Assembly (NCBI GenBank): GCA_963921195.1
Contig: CAWUER010000514.1
Span: forward strand, 2,108,001 to 2,172,000
Source: Pegoplata infirma
Lineage: Eukaryota > Arthropoda > Insecta > Diptera > Anthomyiidae
DNA: 64,000 bases
Direction of reading: 5' to 3'
Shown: in pieces, positions 30,571 through 42,354 of the stretch
How the letters are laid out: every line of letters begins with the position of its first letter
How positions within the stretch are numbered: the stretch's first letter is position 1
Notes under the pieces: generated by a model
The model's database searches: none
What the model was told of the DNA's origin: nothing
What the model saw: the letters and a program-made list of their open reading frames with translations, nothing else
Program-made: the position numbers and the translations under genes

Positions 30571-31500
30571 CGTCGAACTATATTCAATAAATGCCAACTC
30601 GAAAATGCTTACTGTTCAGGAGAGCTAAAAAACTAGTTATTTCGCATATTATTGCAAAAATAAACAATGTACCTTCCACAAGATGGTTTAAATATTCTAA
30701 ACAATTTTTAACTATGCAAAAATTTTCATATTTTGCACTTGTTCGCGTATTTTTCAGAGATGGCATTTATTACTATATCAAAAAACAAATATTTTTTTAG
30801 AGTTGGCATATTTTGTCGGAAAATAAAAATACATTTTTTTTTGAAAATTTTTTAAATTTTTTTTTTTTTTGGTTTTTGTTATCCTTAGCACGGTAATTGC
30901 AAAAACTGAACAAAAAATTAAAAATCTTTGCATATTTTTAAAAGTTTCTAGCTCCGAAAGCCTTTTAATCTCAGGGTGGTCAACTTTGGCACTCTGTAAC
31001 TCACGCTGTATTGCAATAGGGTCACTCCAAACTAGCTATTTTGAAAGCTTATATCATTGACTTTATTTGCCCCATTCATTATGTTTCAATCTGATAAATA
31101 GTTTGAAAGTTACATAAATATAAGCAATTTTTTTTTTTGCAAACACTATTTACCGATATTTTCAAAATGGCAATATCTCGAGAACCAGTTATTAGATATC
31201 AAAATCTTTACAAGATTCGTGTTTAGCATGGCAAATGCAAAAAGATATGTGGTCAAATTTTTTATTAAAAATTTTTTGAAAATTTTTTGGAAATTTACAA
31301 TGGGAGTTGGCATTTATTTTCACCAAAAAAATACGTACTTTGAGATAGCAGATTAACAAAAATGGATGTAAAACGACAACAAATTATTTTTTTGCTCTGA
31401 AATTTTTATGGCAGATAGGTATTACATAGGGTAGCTATTTGCCATCGGAAACTCATTTCCGTCAAATTTGTGTTGGCATATTTTGAATATAGGTTCACGA
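30571..31500. mobile_element. MITE in first unit of the tandem array
   Basis: Imperfect inverted ends: CGTCGAACTATATTCAA at the left, and TTGAATATAGGTTCACGA at the right. The other three units give the empty site and show a 3-bp duplication TAT. 930 bp with thymine-rich interior, no coding region. It was inserted after the array expanded, or into only one unit. Confidence 0.8.
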
Positions 31501-31864
31501 TATAACAAATCAAAAAATTATAATACATAATTATAATTAGAGCCTGAGCTCGACTGTCTTTACAGAAACAATAATTTAAAAATAACGACTATAAGTCGCC
31601 CTAAGTGGCAATATCAGTATCTTTGGAAAACTGGCAACACCTAACATTTGTGTCTAAAATATAGACCATGTCTGGCAACGTTTGCAAAAATAAGTACTTA
31701 GATCAGAATTGATGAAGGAGAGGAAGAAGAATAATGATTACTAAAAATAAAAGTTTATTTACATAAAATAGCAATAACAACACTTCTGTTAGAAAAAACT
31801 ACAGCAACAACACCACTCGAATTGAAAAAATCAGATTTAGTTGATACTTGCTTAACAGCCTTCG

Positions 31865-31941
31865 TGGCGTATCGGTCTAGAGTGATTGTACGTTACAAGC
31901 AGTTAATAGCAAAGTATTACAGATGATGATGGGTTCAATCC
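31865..31941 (+). promoter_or_regulatory. tRNA-like pol III A and B boxes (one per unit)
   Basis: TGGCGTATCGG (31865) resembles an A box, and GGTTCAATCC (31932) a B box, in a tRNA-like stretch beginning GCCTTCGTGGCG. The same pair occurs in all units (B boxes near 30361, 31932, 32571 and 33207). The acceptor and T stems do not pair properly, so a real tRNA gene is unlikely. It fits a tRNA-derived SINE head. Confidence 0.55.
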
Positions 31942-33510
31942 TCGGCGGCTGCGATCTGTAAATAATTTTCACATATAGAGTTCTATTGACTACTAACTAA
32001 ATAAATTTGACATTAAAAGTTTTTCTGAAGATTATTATAACTGGATAATATGAAACTAGTAAGAAACAAACCAGGATGTCTTAAATTTTTAGAAAAATTA
32101 AATTTTTCTTTCACACTTTTCTCAATTCAAAAACCATATATAACAAATCAAAAAATTATAATACATAACTATAATTAGAGCCTGAGCTCGACTGTCTTTA
32201 CAGAAACAATAATTTAAAAATAACGACTATAAGTCGCCCTAAGTGGCAATATCAGTATCTTTGGAAAACTGGCAACACCTAACATTTGTGTCTAAAATAT
32301 AGACCATGTCTGGCAACGTTTGCAAAAATAAGTACTTAGATCAGAATTGATGAAGGAGAGGAAGAAGAATAATGATTACTAAAAATAAAAGTTTATTTAC
32401 ATAAAATAGCAATAACAACACTTCTGTTAGAAAAAACTACAGCAACAACACCACTCGAATTGAAAAAATCAGATTTAGTTGATACTTGCTTAACAGCCTT
32501 CGTGGCGTATCGGTCTAGAGTGATTGTACGTTACAAGCAGTTAATAGCAAAGTATTACAGATGATAATGGGTTCAATCCTCGGCGGCTGCGATCTGTAAA
32601 TAATTTTCACATATAGAGTTCTATTGACTATTAACTAAATAAATTTGACATTAAAAGTTTTTCTGAAGATTATTATAACTGGATAATATGAAACTAGTAA
32701 GAAACAAACCAGGATGTCTTAAATTTTTAGAAAAATTAAATTTTTCTTTCACACTTTTCTCAATTCAAAAACCATATATAACAAATCAAAAAATTATAAT
32801 ACATAATTATAATTAGAGCCTGAGCTCGACTGTCTTTACAGAAACAATAATTTAAAAATAACGACTATAAGTCGCCCTAAGTGGCAATATCAGTATCTTT
32901 GGAAAACTGGCAACACCTAACATTTGTGTCTAAAATATAGACCATGTCTGGCAACGTTTGCAAAAATAAGTACTTAGATCAGAATTGATGAAGGAGAGGA
33001 AGAAGAATAATGATTACTAAAAATAAAAGTTTATTTACATAAAATAGCAATAACACTTCTGTTAGAAAAAACTACAGCAACAACACCACTCGAATTGAAA
33101 AAATCAGATTTAGTTGATACTTGCTTAACAGCCTTCGTGGCGTATCGGTCTAGAGTGATTGTACGTTACAAGCAGTTAATAGCAAAGTATTACAGATGAT
33201 GATGGGTTCAATCCTCGGCGGCTGCGATCTGTAAATAATTTTCACATATAGAGTTCTATTGACTATTAACTAAATAAATTTGACATTAAAAGTTTTTCTG
33301 AAGATTATTATAACTGGATAATATGAAACTAGTAAGAAACAAACCAGGATGTCTTAAATTTTTAAAAAAATTAAATTTTTCTTTCACACTTTTCTCAATT
33401 CAAAAACCATATATAACATAAATATGGTTTTCTTGTGAATTGGAAGTCATCTTTATATAAAATAATTAATTTAAATTTAATAATTTGCGTTTATATACGA
33501 ATTTTTCAAG

Positions 33511-34441
33511 TTATTTGTTTATATCGTTTTTATTAATCCTAGAGTTATATTCTTTTCCAAAGCCCAACCATTTGACAAAAAGTTTATTTCCACTTTTCTT
33601 TAATACTTTTTCAATTAAATACATGTTTTCAACTTTTGTTTTCATTAATTCCTCCTCGTAAAAACCACCTTTAATAATATTTCCCTCAAGATCTTCTAAC
33701 TGATAGGTTACAGGGTTTGTCAGTAAAATTTTGTTAACTTTAAATACTTCCGAAGACCAATTTGGAGTATAAACTTTTTCGAAAATATTTTTATATTTGC
33801 TTATACGAACAAAATCATTAATCATATATTTTCCTTTCTTAAAAGTTTTTAAATTGTTGTAAACTGTATCTAGCAACATTTTTTCATTTTTCTTATTAAC
33901 TGATTTAGGGGACATTTTTATACTACGATGATATGAGGAATTATACTCTTGTAATAATTTATTTAAAATATGTATCCATTTATAATGTCCTTGCATACTA
34001 AATTTTTTCCACATTCTATTTTTTAAAGTTCTGTTAAATCTTTCAACTATTGACGCTTTCATTTTCGAATAAGTATGATAATGATTAATGTTTAATTTTT
34101 TTATTAATTGATTAAAATGAGTATTATAAAATTCTTTCCCCTGATCAGAATGAAGATTTTTGGCATACTTATTTTTATTTAACACTATAATTTTTTTGAA
34201 TGCTTTTGTAATATCTACACCTGATTTTGACTTAACTGGTAAAGCAAAAGCATATTTCGAAAAAATATCTATAACTGTTAACATATATTTATGACCCTTA
34301 TTAAATTTAGCGTACGGTATCATTTCCACCAAGTCTATTTGCTACTTATGTATCCAAAATTCCCTTTTGAATATATCTCCGTCTCTTAAAGTTTTTTCTT
34401 GCTTGACGGTGAAGTTCATTTACTAGAATTTCTTTACTCAT
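33511..34441 (-). pseudogene. Polinton integrase (DDE) with chromodomain
   Basis: A retroviral-like integrase of the Polinton type. The N-terminus (ATG at 34439-34441) reads KEILVNELHRQARKNFK. The core has LTVIDIFSKYAFALPV, LHSDQGKEF and ASIVERFNRTLK, giving D, D and E. A chromodomain-like end reads YLIEKVLKK with KLFVKWLGF. A frameshift and a TAG lie near 34345, between the N-terminal segment and the core, so it is broken. From MVEMIPY (34332) to the stop it is open (273 codons). Confidence 0.85.
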
Positions 34442-34689
34442 ATTTACTAAAGGTTAAGATAACCTTCATTTCATTTAAAATTTGTCTATGAATGAGAAAA
34501 CATTTTTTTTTTTTCATTCATTTATTTTATTGAATCTTCACTTAAATTATGTGAACTAACAATTCAAATTCAAAACTAAGTATTCAAATCTTAAGACTAA
34601 TATAACTTAATATTAAGTCCAGCCAGTGCCAGACAAAATTTCATTTGCTCATAAATTATCCAATGTTTTCAAAAGCATCATCCTTCACT

Positions 34690-37600
34690 TTAGTGTGCCA
34701 AGTCAGCAGTGGCCCTCCTTCTAAGGCGTTGGTGACCACGATTATTTAAAAGATTGCGTGCTAAATTGTTTGGATGTGACTCCAGTTTTCGTAAGTAGTT
34801 TTGGGTATGTCTCACAATTTCATCTTTAACAAGGGAAACATTGAGATCTCTGTGTATGTTTAAGTTTCTAACATACCAGGGGGCATCAGTAATCATTCGC
34901 AAAATATTGTTCTGTTTTCTCTGTATTTTTTCCACATTAGACGCAGAGGCAGTGCCCCATAACCATTGGCGTAGATAGCCCTGTCTGGGGGGGTCTTAGC
35001 CCCCCCAGAATAATTTTAGCCCCCCCCAGAATTTGAATCATTCACATTTTTTTAATAATTTAATGATTTCATTAATTTTTGCAACAATAAATAATAATAT
35101 GTAATGAGTCTTCAGGGCTCGTTATGATTATTCAATGAGTCTTAAGGACTCGTAATGATTATTATATAAGATCTAATAGTTTTTCCCATTGAAAAATAGT
35201 CTGAATTATTGAAAAAAGTTTTTATATGAATCTGATGTTTTTGTCAGTAATAGAAACTTTACCGAATCTTAGGGTTTTACCTTCAGGAAAACATTTTAAC
35301 TTCGTTGATTTAAAAAAGTTTCTAAATTCTAAGGATTTTTTTATAGACAAAAGTTATTGAAAGAAAGAGTCTGAGAATTTTGACTAATAATCATCAACTT
35401 TTGCAATCATCAGAACTTTTTCTTGAAAAAAAACATAGTAATCTAATGATTTTACTATAGGAAAAACATTAAAAATCGTTCATTCTCAAAACATATCTGG
35501 GATTTCTAAATTTCCGAAAATCTACAGAATCAAAATTTAAAAAAAAAAATATGAATTTTTAACCGCTTTCGGGGGGCATTCGTTTCTAGGACACCTAGAC
35601 GCATGTTAAAGGGAACGCTTCAGGAATAATTCTGGGTTTTTCAATAAAAAAAAATACCAAAAAAATAAAAAAAATCTAGGGGGGCTTTAGCCCCCCCCAG
35701 AAATGTTGGCTTCCTACGCCAATGCCCATAACTGAATACCATAGCACCATATAGGTTTTATAATCGAACTGTAGATCAATAGTTTACAGTCTAACTTAAG
35801 TTTCGAGTTTCTCCCAATTAACCATTTAACTGCAATAGTTTTCAATTTTATCTGGGTTAATTTTGCATCTATATGGTTTTTCCACGTAAGACGACGATCC
35901 AGATGAATTCCTAGGTACTTAACCGTTATATGTTGAGGTACAATGTGATTATTAATCCGAATTTGGGGGCAAGTTTCCCGTCTTAACGTGAACGTTATGT
36001 GGATGCATTTCTGCTCATTAACTTTAATTTTCCACTTATTTAACCAGTCTTCTAATTCAAGAATGTGACTTTGCAAAATACGAGTTGCTTCAAGTGGATT
36101 GTTATGGGATCTTAAAATCGCTGTATCATCAGCAAATGTGGAGGTATGCGTATTTCGATTAGTTGGCATATCAGAGGTGTACAAAATATACAAAAGCGGT
36201 CCCAAAATACTACCTTGTGGAACTCCAGCTTGTATGATTTGAGGGGTACTGACAAAATCGTTTTCCTTTACTGTGAACTTACGATCTGTTATGTAATTTT
36301 CGAGTAACTTATGTGTATTTGGTGGTAACATATTTTTTATCTTATAGAGTAAACCTTCATGCCAAACCTTATCGAACGCCTGTGAGACATCAATAAAAAG
36401 TGCGGAACAATATTTTTTTTCTTCATAGGCTCTTCTAATTTCACCTACCAGTCTATGAACTTGCTCAATTGTGCCATGTTTTTTTCCTGAATCCAAACTG
36501 GTGATCGGGGATAGTGTTGTTCTGAGCGACATGAGTTGTTAATCTGTTCACTAACAGTTTTTCAAAAAGTTTTGATAAATTGGATAACAGATTGATAGGC
36601 CTATACGATTCCACTTTTGTGTGATCTTTGCCTGGCTTGGGTATCATTTTAACGAGAGAAATTTTCCATTCTGGGGGATAATGTTGAAGGCGTAATATAG
36701 CATTAAAAATAAAAAGAATTATTCTTAATGCTATTCGGGGTAACTCCAGAAGCATTTTATTACTGATCTTATCAATACCAAATGCCTTTTTGGGGTTTAA
36801 TTCACAAACTGCCTTTTCGACCTCTCGCATCTCAAACCGAATGGGTGCTGCTACGCGCTGGGGTAAAATTAGTGGCAACTCGACTATAACACTTGATTCA
36901 TTTGGTGCGAATACATTTTTCAAGTGCTCAACAAACAGATTTCCTTTTTCAGTATCATTTCTGGCCCAACCTCCATTTGCTTTGCGCAAAGGAGGCTTAC
37001 ATAAGACAGGTCTTTTTAAATTTTGTGTAGCACGCCATAACGAGTTATCGGTTTTTGATGTAGGCTCCAGATTTTCAAGAAATCTATTTAGTGCATCCGT
37101 TCTCTGAGATTCTAACAATCTCCGTAAGTTGAGTTTGAGATTTTTTCGAAATTCTTGAGCGAGAGGTCAATTTCCTCTGGTGTTCTTAGCGATATGTTTT
37201 CCGAGCAATGAGTACTGAGAAACTTTTTATATTTTAGCCAATTTGTTCCTTTGCCTGTCAGTGCTAAGTCACCAGTGGGGGATACAATTTCTCGGGGGTT
37301 AAATAGAGTAACAATAGTGGGTGTGTGGTCTGAAGAGAGTTCCAAAGATGATTCTACACTTACAAAATTCCTTTTTATATTTCTAGTCACTCCAAAGTCG
37401 ATAAGATCTGGAATCTTATTACGGTCTGAAGGCCAGTATGTCGGTTCTCCGCTTGAGACCACATCCAGACCCATTTTAGAAATTGTATCAAACAACACAC
37501 GACCTCTAGGAGTAATGAGGCGTAACCCCCAGAATGTATGCTTAGCATTGTAGTCGCCAGCAGCCAGAAAGCGTGAACCTAGAGATTCGAATAAAGTCCT

Positions 37601-37960
37601 ATACTGATTATCAGTAATTTTAAATCTGGGGGGAGCATAAATTGACGAAATCACAAGGTTCATATCAAACTCGTTTACGCATAAAGTAGTGGCTTGAAGA
37701 TAATCTTCACAAAGATCACACATAAGATAATGTTTTAGTCGAGATTTAATTAAGATGCCTGAGCCTCCACATGACCTGCCTCTGGGGTCCTTTGTATCAT
37801 ACAATGTGTAACCATCTAAAGCGAAAAGACTGCGAGGGGTTAAATGGGTCTCAGAAACAAGCATTATATCAATTTGCTTGTTTCTGAGAAAATAATCGAG
37901 TTCGTCTTTATGCTGGCGTATGCCGTTTGCGTTCCAGTAACATATTTTCAAACTGTTCAT
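34690..37960 (-). pseudogene. Jockey ORF2 (endonuclease and RT), broken
   Basis: Endonuclease (37112-37960) reads ICYWNANGIRQHKDEL, LVSETHLTPRS, AAGDYNAKHTFWG and SSDHTPTIV. RT pieces (36465-37118, 35714-36532) include KAFGIDKISNKML, YRPINLLSNLSK, LFIDVSQAFDKVWHEG, AGVPQGSILGPLL and FADDTAIL, the Jockey-type FADD box. There is no RNase H. Relative to copy 2 it has lost about 160 bp near 37120 and gained one base in an A run near 36480. The C-terminal part (34690-34935) is separated by a MITE. Confidence 0.9.
34964..35724. mobile_element. hAT-like MITE with CATTGGCGTAG ends
   Basis: Ends CATTGGCGTAGATAGCC and CTTCCTACGCCAATG, with perfect 8-bp TSD CCCATAAC (34956-34963, 35725-35732) in the Jockey RT. 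Subterminal runs of GGGGGGG / CCCCCCC and TTAGCCCCCC sit at both sides. 761 bp, no ORF. Confidence 0.9.
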
Positions 37961-38157
37961 GGCTTACTTAATGCAGCCTCTAATATCAAAGACTGCATTC
38001 TCAGTATTTCCTGCATCATATTACCCATCATAGTGGTAAAATTAGTCATTGACTGTACTAACGTGTTAATTGTGGCCTCGAGCCTACTAAAATTAAAACT
38101 CTGACCCTGGGGATAATCACGAGTGTTTTCTTCATTTGAGTTTGATCGGTTTTCCGG
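37957..38157 (-). pseudogene. Jockey ORF1, C-terminal fragment
   Basis: The 3' end of ORF1 reads FNFSRLEATINTLVQSM and MMGNMMQEILRMQSLILEAA. Its TGA overlaps the ORF2 ATG (ATGA at 37957-37960). The upstream part is lost by 5' truncation. It lacks a zinc knuckle in this short piece. Its role in the intact element would be RNA binding, inferred from position. Confidence 0.75.
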
Positions 38158-38165
38158 GAGAAAAC

Positions 38166-38795
38166 ATGTTTCATCAGTTTATATACCCCTTTACAATGAT
38201 GGTTTGCGGACCCTCTGGATGTGGAAAGTCAACTTTTATTGTTAATTTAATTTGAAATCAACAATTAATTTCAAAAAGGATTGAAAGAATTGTTTGGTGT
38301 TTTGCTGAAAAGAATACAATACCATCAATAACTAATGTTGAATTTATTAAAGGAATTCCAGAGAACTTTACAACAAATGATAATGAATCGACTTTAATAA
38401 TACTGGATGATTTAATGCTCGAATCATGCAATAAACAGGTTTGTGAACTTTTTACTAAAGGATCACATCATAGAAATTTATCGGTCGTTCTAGTTACGCA
38501 GAATATTTTTCACAAAGGAACATATTCAAGAGATATTTCTTTAAACTCAAAAAATATAGTAATGTTTAAAAATCCTAGAGATAAATTACAATTTCAATGT
38601 TTAGCCCGTCAAGTTTATCCAGAAAATTCAAAAGCATTAGTGGATGTATATAATAAATGTACACAGCATGCTCATGGTTATTTATTAATTGATCTTACTC
38701 AACAAATACAGAACGCATTAAGATTTAGAAGTGATATTTTTAACCCATTATATTTTTTAATATTTACTCAAATCAATGACGACTTCAAATCTTAA
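38166..38795 (+). pseudogene. Polinton packaging ATPase (FtsK/HerA-A32 type)
   Basis: The ATPase that packages DNA into capsids in Polintons and related viruses. It starts MFHQFIYPFTMM. The Walker A is VCGPSGCGKSTF and the Walker B is TLIILDDLM. Later blocks include SVVLVTQNIFHKGTYSR and NIVMFKNPRDKLQF. A TGA at 38253-38255 (codon 30) interrupts the frame, then it is open to 38795. Its start codon lies in the Jockey TSD. The stop overlaps the next gene start by 20 nt. Confidence 0.85.
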
Positions 38796-39006
38796 ATTGT
38801 TAAAGGAGAACAGACATATTCTCTATATGCTTAAAAAAGAAAAACCAAAACTACGTATTGCTATTTTGAAACATGTTGATGATATTGTTATTAAAACCTT
38901 AAATGAAATTCTGTTTAATATAATGAATAAAAACCATAAAATTCATAAATCGGTTTTTGAAAAAATAAAACCATATAAAAACAACAAATTGGCTAAAATA
39001 TAAAAA

Positions 39007-41109
39007 GTTTCTCAGTACTCATTGCTCGGAAAACATATCGCTAAGAACACCAGAGGAAATTGACCTATCGCTCAAGAATTTCGAATCTAATCTCAAACTA
39101 GCTGCTCAACTTGCTACTAAACCCCCCCCCCCGACAATCCAGACAGAATGTATATTCTTCTGTTGATGTCGAACGACTCTTAATTGAAAAACGGAGAGCT
39201 CGTAGAGAGTGGCAACTGCACAGATCTCCACGCTTAAAAGCACAACTTAAGGAATGCACGAACAACTTACGAAGATTGTTAGAATCTCAGAGAACAGCCG
39301 CACTAAATAGATTTCTTGAAAATCTGGAGCCTACATCAAGAACCGACTACTCGTTATGGCGTGCTACAAAAAATTTAAAAAGACCTGTCTTATGTAAGCC
39401 TCCTTTGCGCAAAGCAAATGGAGATTGGGCCAGAAATGATACTGAAAAAGGAAATCTGTTTGTTGAGCACTTGAAAAATGTATTCACACCAAATGAATCA
39501 AGTGTTATAGTAGAGTTGCCACTAGTTTTACCCCAGCGCATAGCAGTACCCGTTAGGTTTGAGATGCGAGAGGTCCAAAAGGCAGTTTGTGAATTAAACC
39601 CCAAAAAGGCATTTGGTATTGATAAGATCAGTAATAAAATGCTTTTGGAGTTACCCCGAATAGCATTAAGAATAATTCTTTTTATTTTTAATGCTATATT
39701 ACGCCTTCAACATTATCCCCCAGAATGGAAAATTTCTCTCGTTAAAATATTACCCAAGCCAGGCAAAGATCACACAAAAGTGGAATCGTACAGGCCTATC
39801 AGTCTGTTATCCAATTTATCAAAACTTTTTGAAAAACTGTTAGTGAACAGATTAACAACTCATGTCACTCAGAACAACTCTATCCCCGATCACCAGTTTG
39901 GATTCAGAAAGAAACATGGCACAATTGAGCAAGTTCATAGACTGGTAGGTGAAATTAGAAGAGCCTACGAAGAAAAAAAATATTGTTCCGCACTTTTTAT
40001 TGATGTCTCACAGGCGTTCGATAAGGTTTGGCATGAGGGTTTACTCTATAAGATAAAAAATATGTTACCACCAAATACACATAAGTTACTCGAAAATTAC
40101 ATAACAGATCGTAAATTTACAGTGAAGGAAAACGATTTTGTCAGTACCCCGCAAATCATACAAGCTGGAGTTCCACAAGGTAGTATTTTGGGACCGCTTT
40201 TGTATATTTTGTACACCTCTGATATGCCAACTAATCGAAATACGCATACCTCCACATTTGCAGATGATACAGCTATTTTAAGCTCCCATAACAATCCACT
40301 TGAAGCAACTCGTATTTTGCAGAGTCACATTCTTGAATTAGAATACTGGTTAAATAAGTGGAAGATTAAAGTGAATGAGCAGAAATGCATCCACATAACG
40401 TTCACGTTAAGACGAGAAACTTGTCCCCAAATTCGGATTAATAATCACATTGTACCTCAACATACAACAGTAAAGTACCTCGGAATTCATCTCGATCGTC
40501 GTCTTACGTGGAAAAACCATATAGATGCAAAATTAACCCAAATAAAATTGAAAACTATTGCACTTAATTGGCTAATTGGGAGAAACTCGAAACTTAGGTT
40601 AGACTGTAAACTATTGATCTACAGCTCGATTATAAAACCTATATGGTGCTATGGTATTCAGTTATGGGGCACTGCCTCTGCGTCTAATGTGGAAAAAATA
40701 CAAAGAAAACAGAACAACATTTTGCGAATGATTACTGATGCCCCCTGGTATGTTAGAAACTTGAACATACACAGAGATCTAAATGTTTCCCTTGTTAAAG
40801 ATGAAATTGTGAAACATACCCAAAACTACTTACGAAAACTGGAATCACATCCAAACAATTTAGCACGCAATCTTCTAAATAATCGTGGTCACCAACGCCT
40901 TAGAAGGAGGGCCACTGCTGACTTGGCACACTAAAGTGAAGGATGATGCTTTTGAAAACATTGGATAATTTATGAGCAAATGAAATTTTGTCTGGCATTG
41001 GCTGGACTTAATATTAAGTTATATTAGTTTTAAGATTTGAATACTTATTGTTAGTTCACATAATATTAGTGAAGATTCAATAAAACAAATGAATGAGAAA
41101 AAAAAAAAA
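39007..41109 (+). mobile_element. Jockey-clade LINE copy 2, 5'-truncated
   Basis: TSD AAAATATAAAAA (38995-39006, 41110-41121). The 5' end lies inside the endonuclease C-terminus, and a poly(A) run ends near 41109. It is very similar to copy 1 (34504-38157), but opposite in orientation and carrying the segment deleted in copy 1. Inserted in the small Polinton gene. Confidence 0.88.
39111..40934 (+). CDS. Jockey reverse transcriptase, long open fragment
   Basis: A continuous frame of about 607 codons, starting after a C run. It contains the RT set: KAFGIDKISNKML, YRPISLLSNLSKLFEK, LFIDVSQAFDKVWHEG, AGVPQGSILGPLLYILY, TFADDTAILSS and VKYLGIHLDRRLTWK. It lacks the endonuclease, so it cannot be a self-sufficient element. 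There is no real start codon, since the first ATG-like position is inside the truncated copy. The stop is at 40934. No RNase H, as expected for Jockey. Confidence 0.85.
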   Translation: MLLNPPPRQSRQNVYSSVDVERLLIEKRRARREWQLHRSPRLKAQLKECTNNLRRLLESQRTAALNRFLENLEPTSRTDYSLWRATKNLKRPVLCKPPLRKANGDWARNDTEKGNLFVEHLKNVFTPNESSVIVELPLVLPQRIAVPVRFEMREVQKAVCELNPKKAFGIDKISNKMLLELPRIALRIILFIFNAILRLQHYPPEWKISLVKILPKPGKDHTKVESYRPISLLSNLSKLFEKLLVNRLTTHVTQNNSIPDHQFGFRKKHGTIEQVHRLVGEIRRAYEEKKYCSALFIDVSQAFDKVWHEGLLYKIKNMLPPNTHKLLENYITDRKFTVKENDFVSTPQIIQAGVPQGSILGPLLYILYTSDMPTNRNTHTSTFADDTAILSSHNNPLEATRILQSHILELEYWLNKWKIKVNEQKCIHITFTLRRETCPQIRINNHIVPQHTTVKYLGIHLDRRLTWKNHIDAKLTQIKLKTIALNWLIGRNSKLRLDCKLLIYSSIIKPIWCYGIQLWGTASASNVEKIQRKQNNILRMITDAPWYVRNLNIHRDLNVSLVKDEIVKHTQNYLRKLESHPNNLARNLLNNRGHQRLRRRATADLAH

Positions 41110-41252
41110 AAAATATAAAAACACAATTAGGAAAGTTTGTTCACCAAAATTGTCTATAGGGTTAAAGAGGAAACACCTTATTCAAAAAGGAGGATTTTTA
41201 CCAATAATAATTTCTTCAGTATTAAGTGGAGTAATCGGAAAATTTTTAGAAA

Positions 41253-41864
41253 ATGTCAAATAATTTATCAAAACTAATCGTTCTTAATAAAAGTACATAT
41301 GATAAATTAAATAAAAATGATGAAGATACAAATTTTTTACAACGAAAACTTCTTCCTTTATATGCATCTCATTCACTTAAAGATATTAATAAGTGGTATG
41401 AAATAAAACAAGAACTAGCTAAATATTTATTAGGAAAACAGAATATAAATCTACCAGTAGAAAATAAAAATTAAAATAAATGGAAAAATCTGAGGGATAA
41501 CGATACTCAAACTATACAAATGTATAAAAAACATATTAATACTCAAACATCAGAAAATGAATTAGGAAACATCGATGCAAACTTTAATGTTCCAGAAGAG
41601 GTTGCAACAAATACATATGAAAATGAAGAAGAATCTATGGATATGGATACAACCATACATAAAATGAATCCTTCTACATCATCTTCAACAGCTAAACCAC
41701 TAAAACATTTTTCTAATAAAGGATCCCCAAAGATAATAAAACTATCAAGAGATGAAAATTTGAAGCAATCGGTATTACCTTATAAGTATTCACCCCGTTT
41801 AACTAGAAACCAGCGAAGAGAAATTGTTTTTGAAACTGAAAATGTTAAATGGCAAAATATTTAA
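41253..41864 (+). pseudogene. Polinton hypothetical protein with one stop
   Basis: Starts 41253 (MSNNLSKLIVLNKS), overlapping the end of the preceding small gene. It is in frame to 41864 except for a TAA at 41472-41474. The C-terminal part (IKLSRDENLKQSVL, RLTRNQRREIVFETE) is basic; the middle is acidic and asparagine-rich. No domain is recognised. Third member of the plus-strand Polinton cluster. Confidence 0.5.
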
Positions 41865-42354
41865 ATAAAAGAAAATAATTTTTGTTTTTTTTTGCAATAC
41901 AAATATGTGTTTTATTTATGTTTTTTAAATTAAATACTAATTAAGTCTAATACAGATAGTGTATTTTTTTATACAAATAATATTAATTAAATTTTAGCTA
42001 AGTCTATATCTTTAAACATTTCTAAATCTTCATTTCATTTTTCCTCAATCTCAATTCTAAAATCTATATCCTCAAATATAATATCTCTATATCTTGAATT
42101 AGATTTTTTTCAATGTCTATTCTAAAATGACCCCATGGCAGGGTTTTTATACCATTACTTAAAATATACCTTTTGTCATCCTTAAAATTTAAAGCAATTT
42201 TATTAACATTTTGAGTGTATAAAGTATGTAATTTAGATTGTATTGTATTCATATTCCTGATCAATACCACTTTACTATATAAACAACTCTTGTAATCATA
42301 TAAAGAAAAATTTGAACTTATACATTTAGGAACACCTTTAGTGTTCCTTATTGC
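41865..42354. other. Polinton 3' flank of the two converging clusters
   Basis: AT-rich with no gene supported. The plus-strand small gene ends at 41864 and the minus-strand PolB tail ends near 42355. Confidence 0.45.

Larger units (their letters stand above)
30120..33418. repeat. 638-bp tandem array (3.7 units) in Polinton
   Basis: Units begin TAAGTACTTAGATCAG at 30120, 31691, 32329 and 32967. The last three starts are exactly 638 bp apart, and unit 1 is 641 bp once its inserted MITE (30571-31500) is removed. Units are nearly identical. The fourth is partial, ending near 33418. Each holds tRNA-like boxes A and B. It lies between the hypothetical gene and the integrase, expanding an intergenic gap. 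Confidence 0.92.
34504..38157 (-). mobile_element. Jockey-clade LINE copy 1, 5'-truncated
   Basis: Flanked by a perfect 10-bp TSD GAGAAAACAT (34494-34503, 38158-38167). A poly(A) tail appears as the T run near 34505. The 5' end is truncated inside ORF1. It lies in the short divergent gap between the Polinton integrase and ATPase starts, so the TSD contains the AT of the ATPase start codon. Split by a MITE (34964-35724) and carrying a deletion of about 160 bp. Confidence 0.9.
38776..41267 (+). pseudogene. Polinton small conserved protein, split by Jockey
   Basis: The ATG at 38776 lies inside the ATPase end. The first part reads MTTSNLKLLKENRHILYM and IHKSVFEKIKPYK. After the Jockey insertion (39007-41109) it resumes in another frame with LKRKHLIQKGGFLPIII and SSVLSGVIGKFLENVK, a basic segment followed by a hydrophobic one. 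A frame change near 38990-39000 precedes the insertion. Such KRK...GGFLP proteins recur in Polintons. The function is unknown, perhaps a virion membrane or DNA-associated protein. Confidence 0.6.

Noticed and set aside
31855..31950. Functional tRNA gene
   Set aside because: A and B boxes are present, but the stems do not pair well and the sequence is part of a 638-bp tandem unit.
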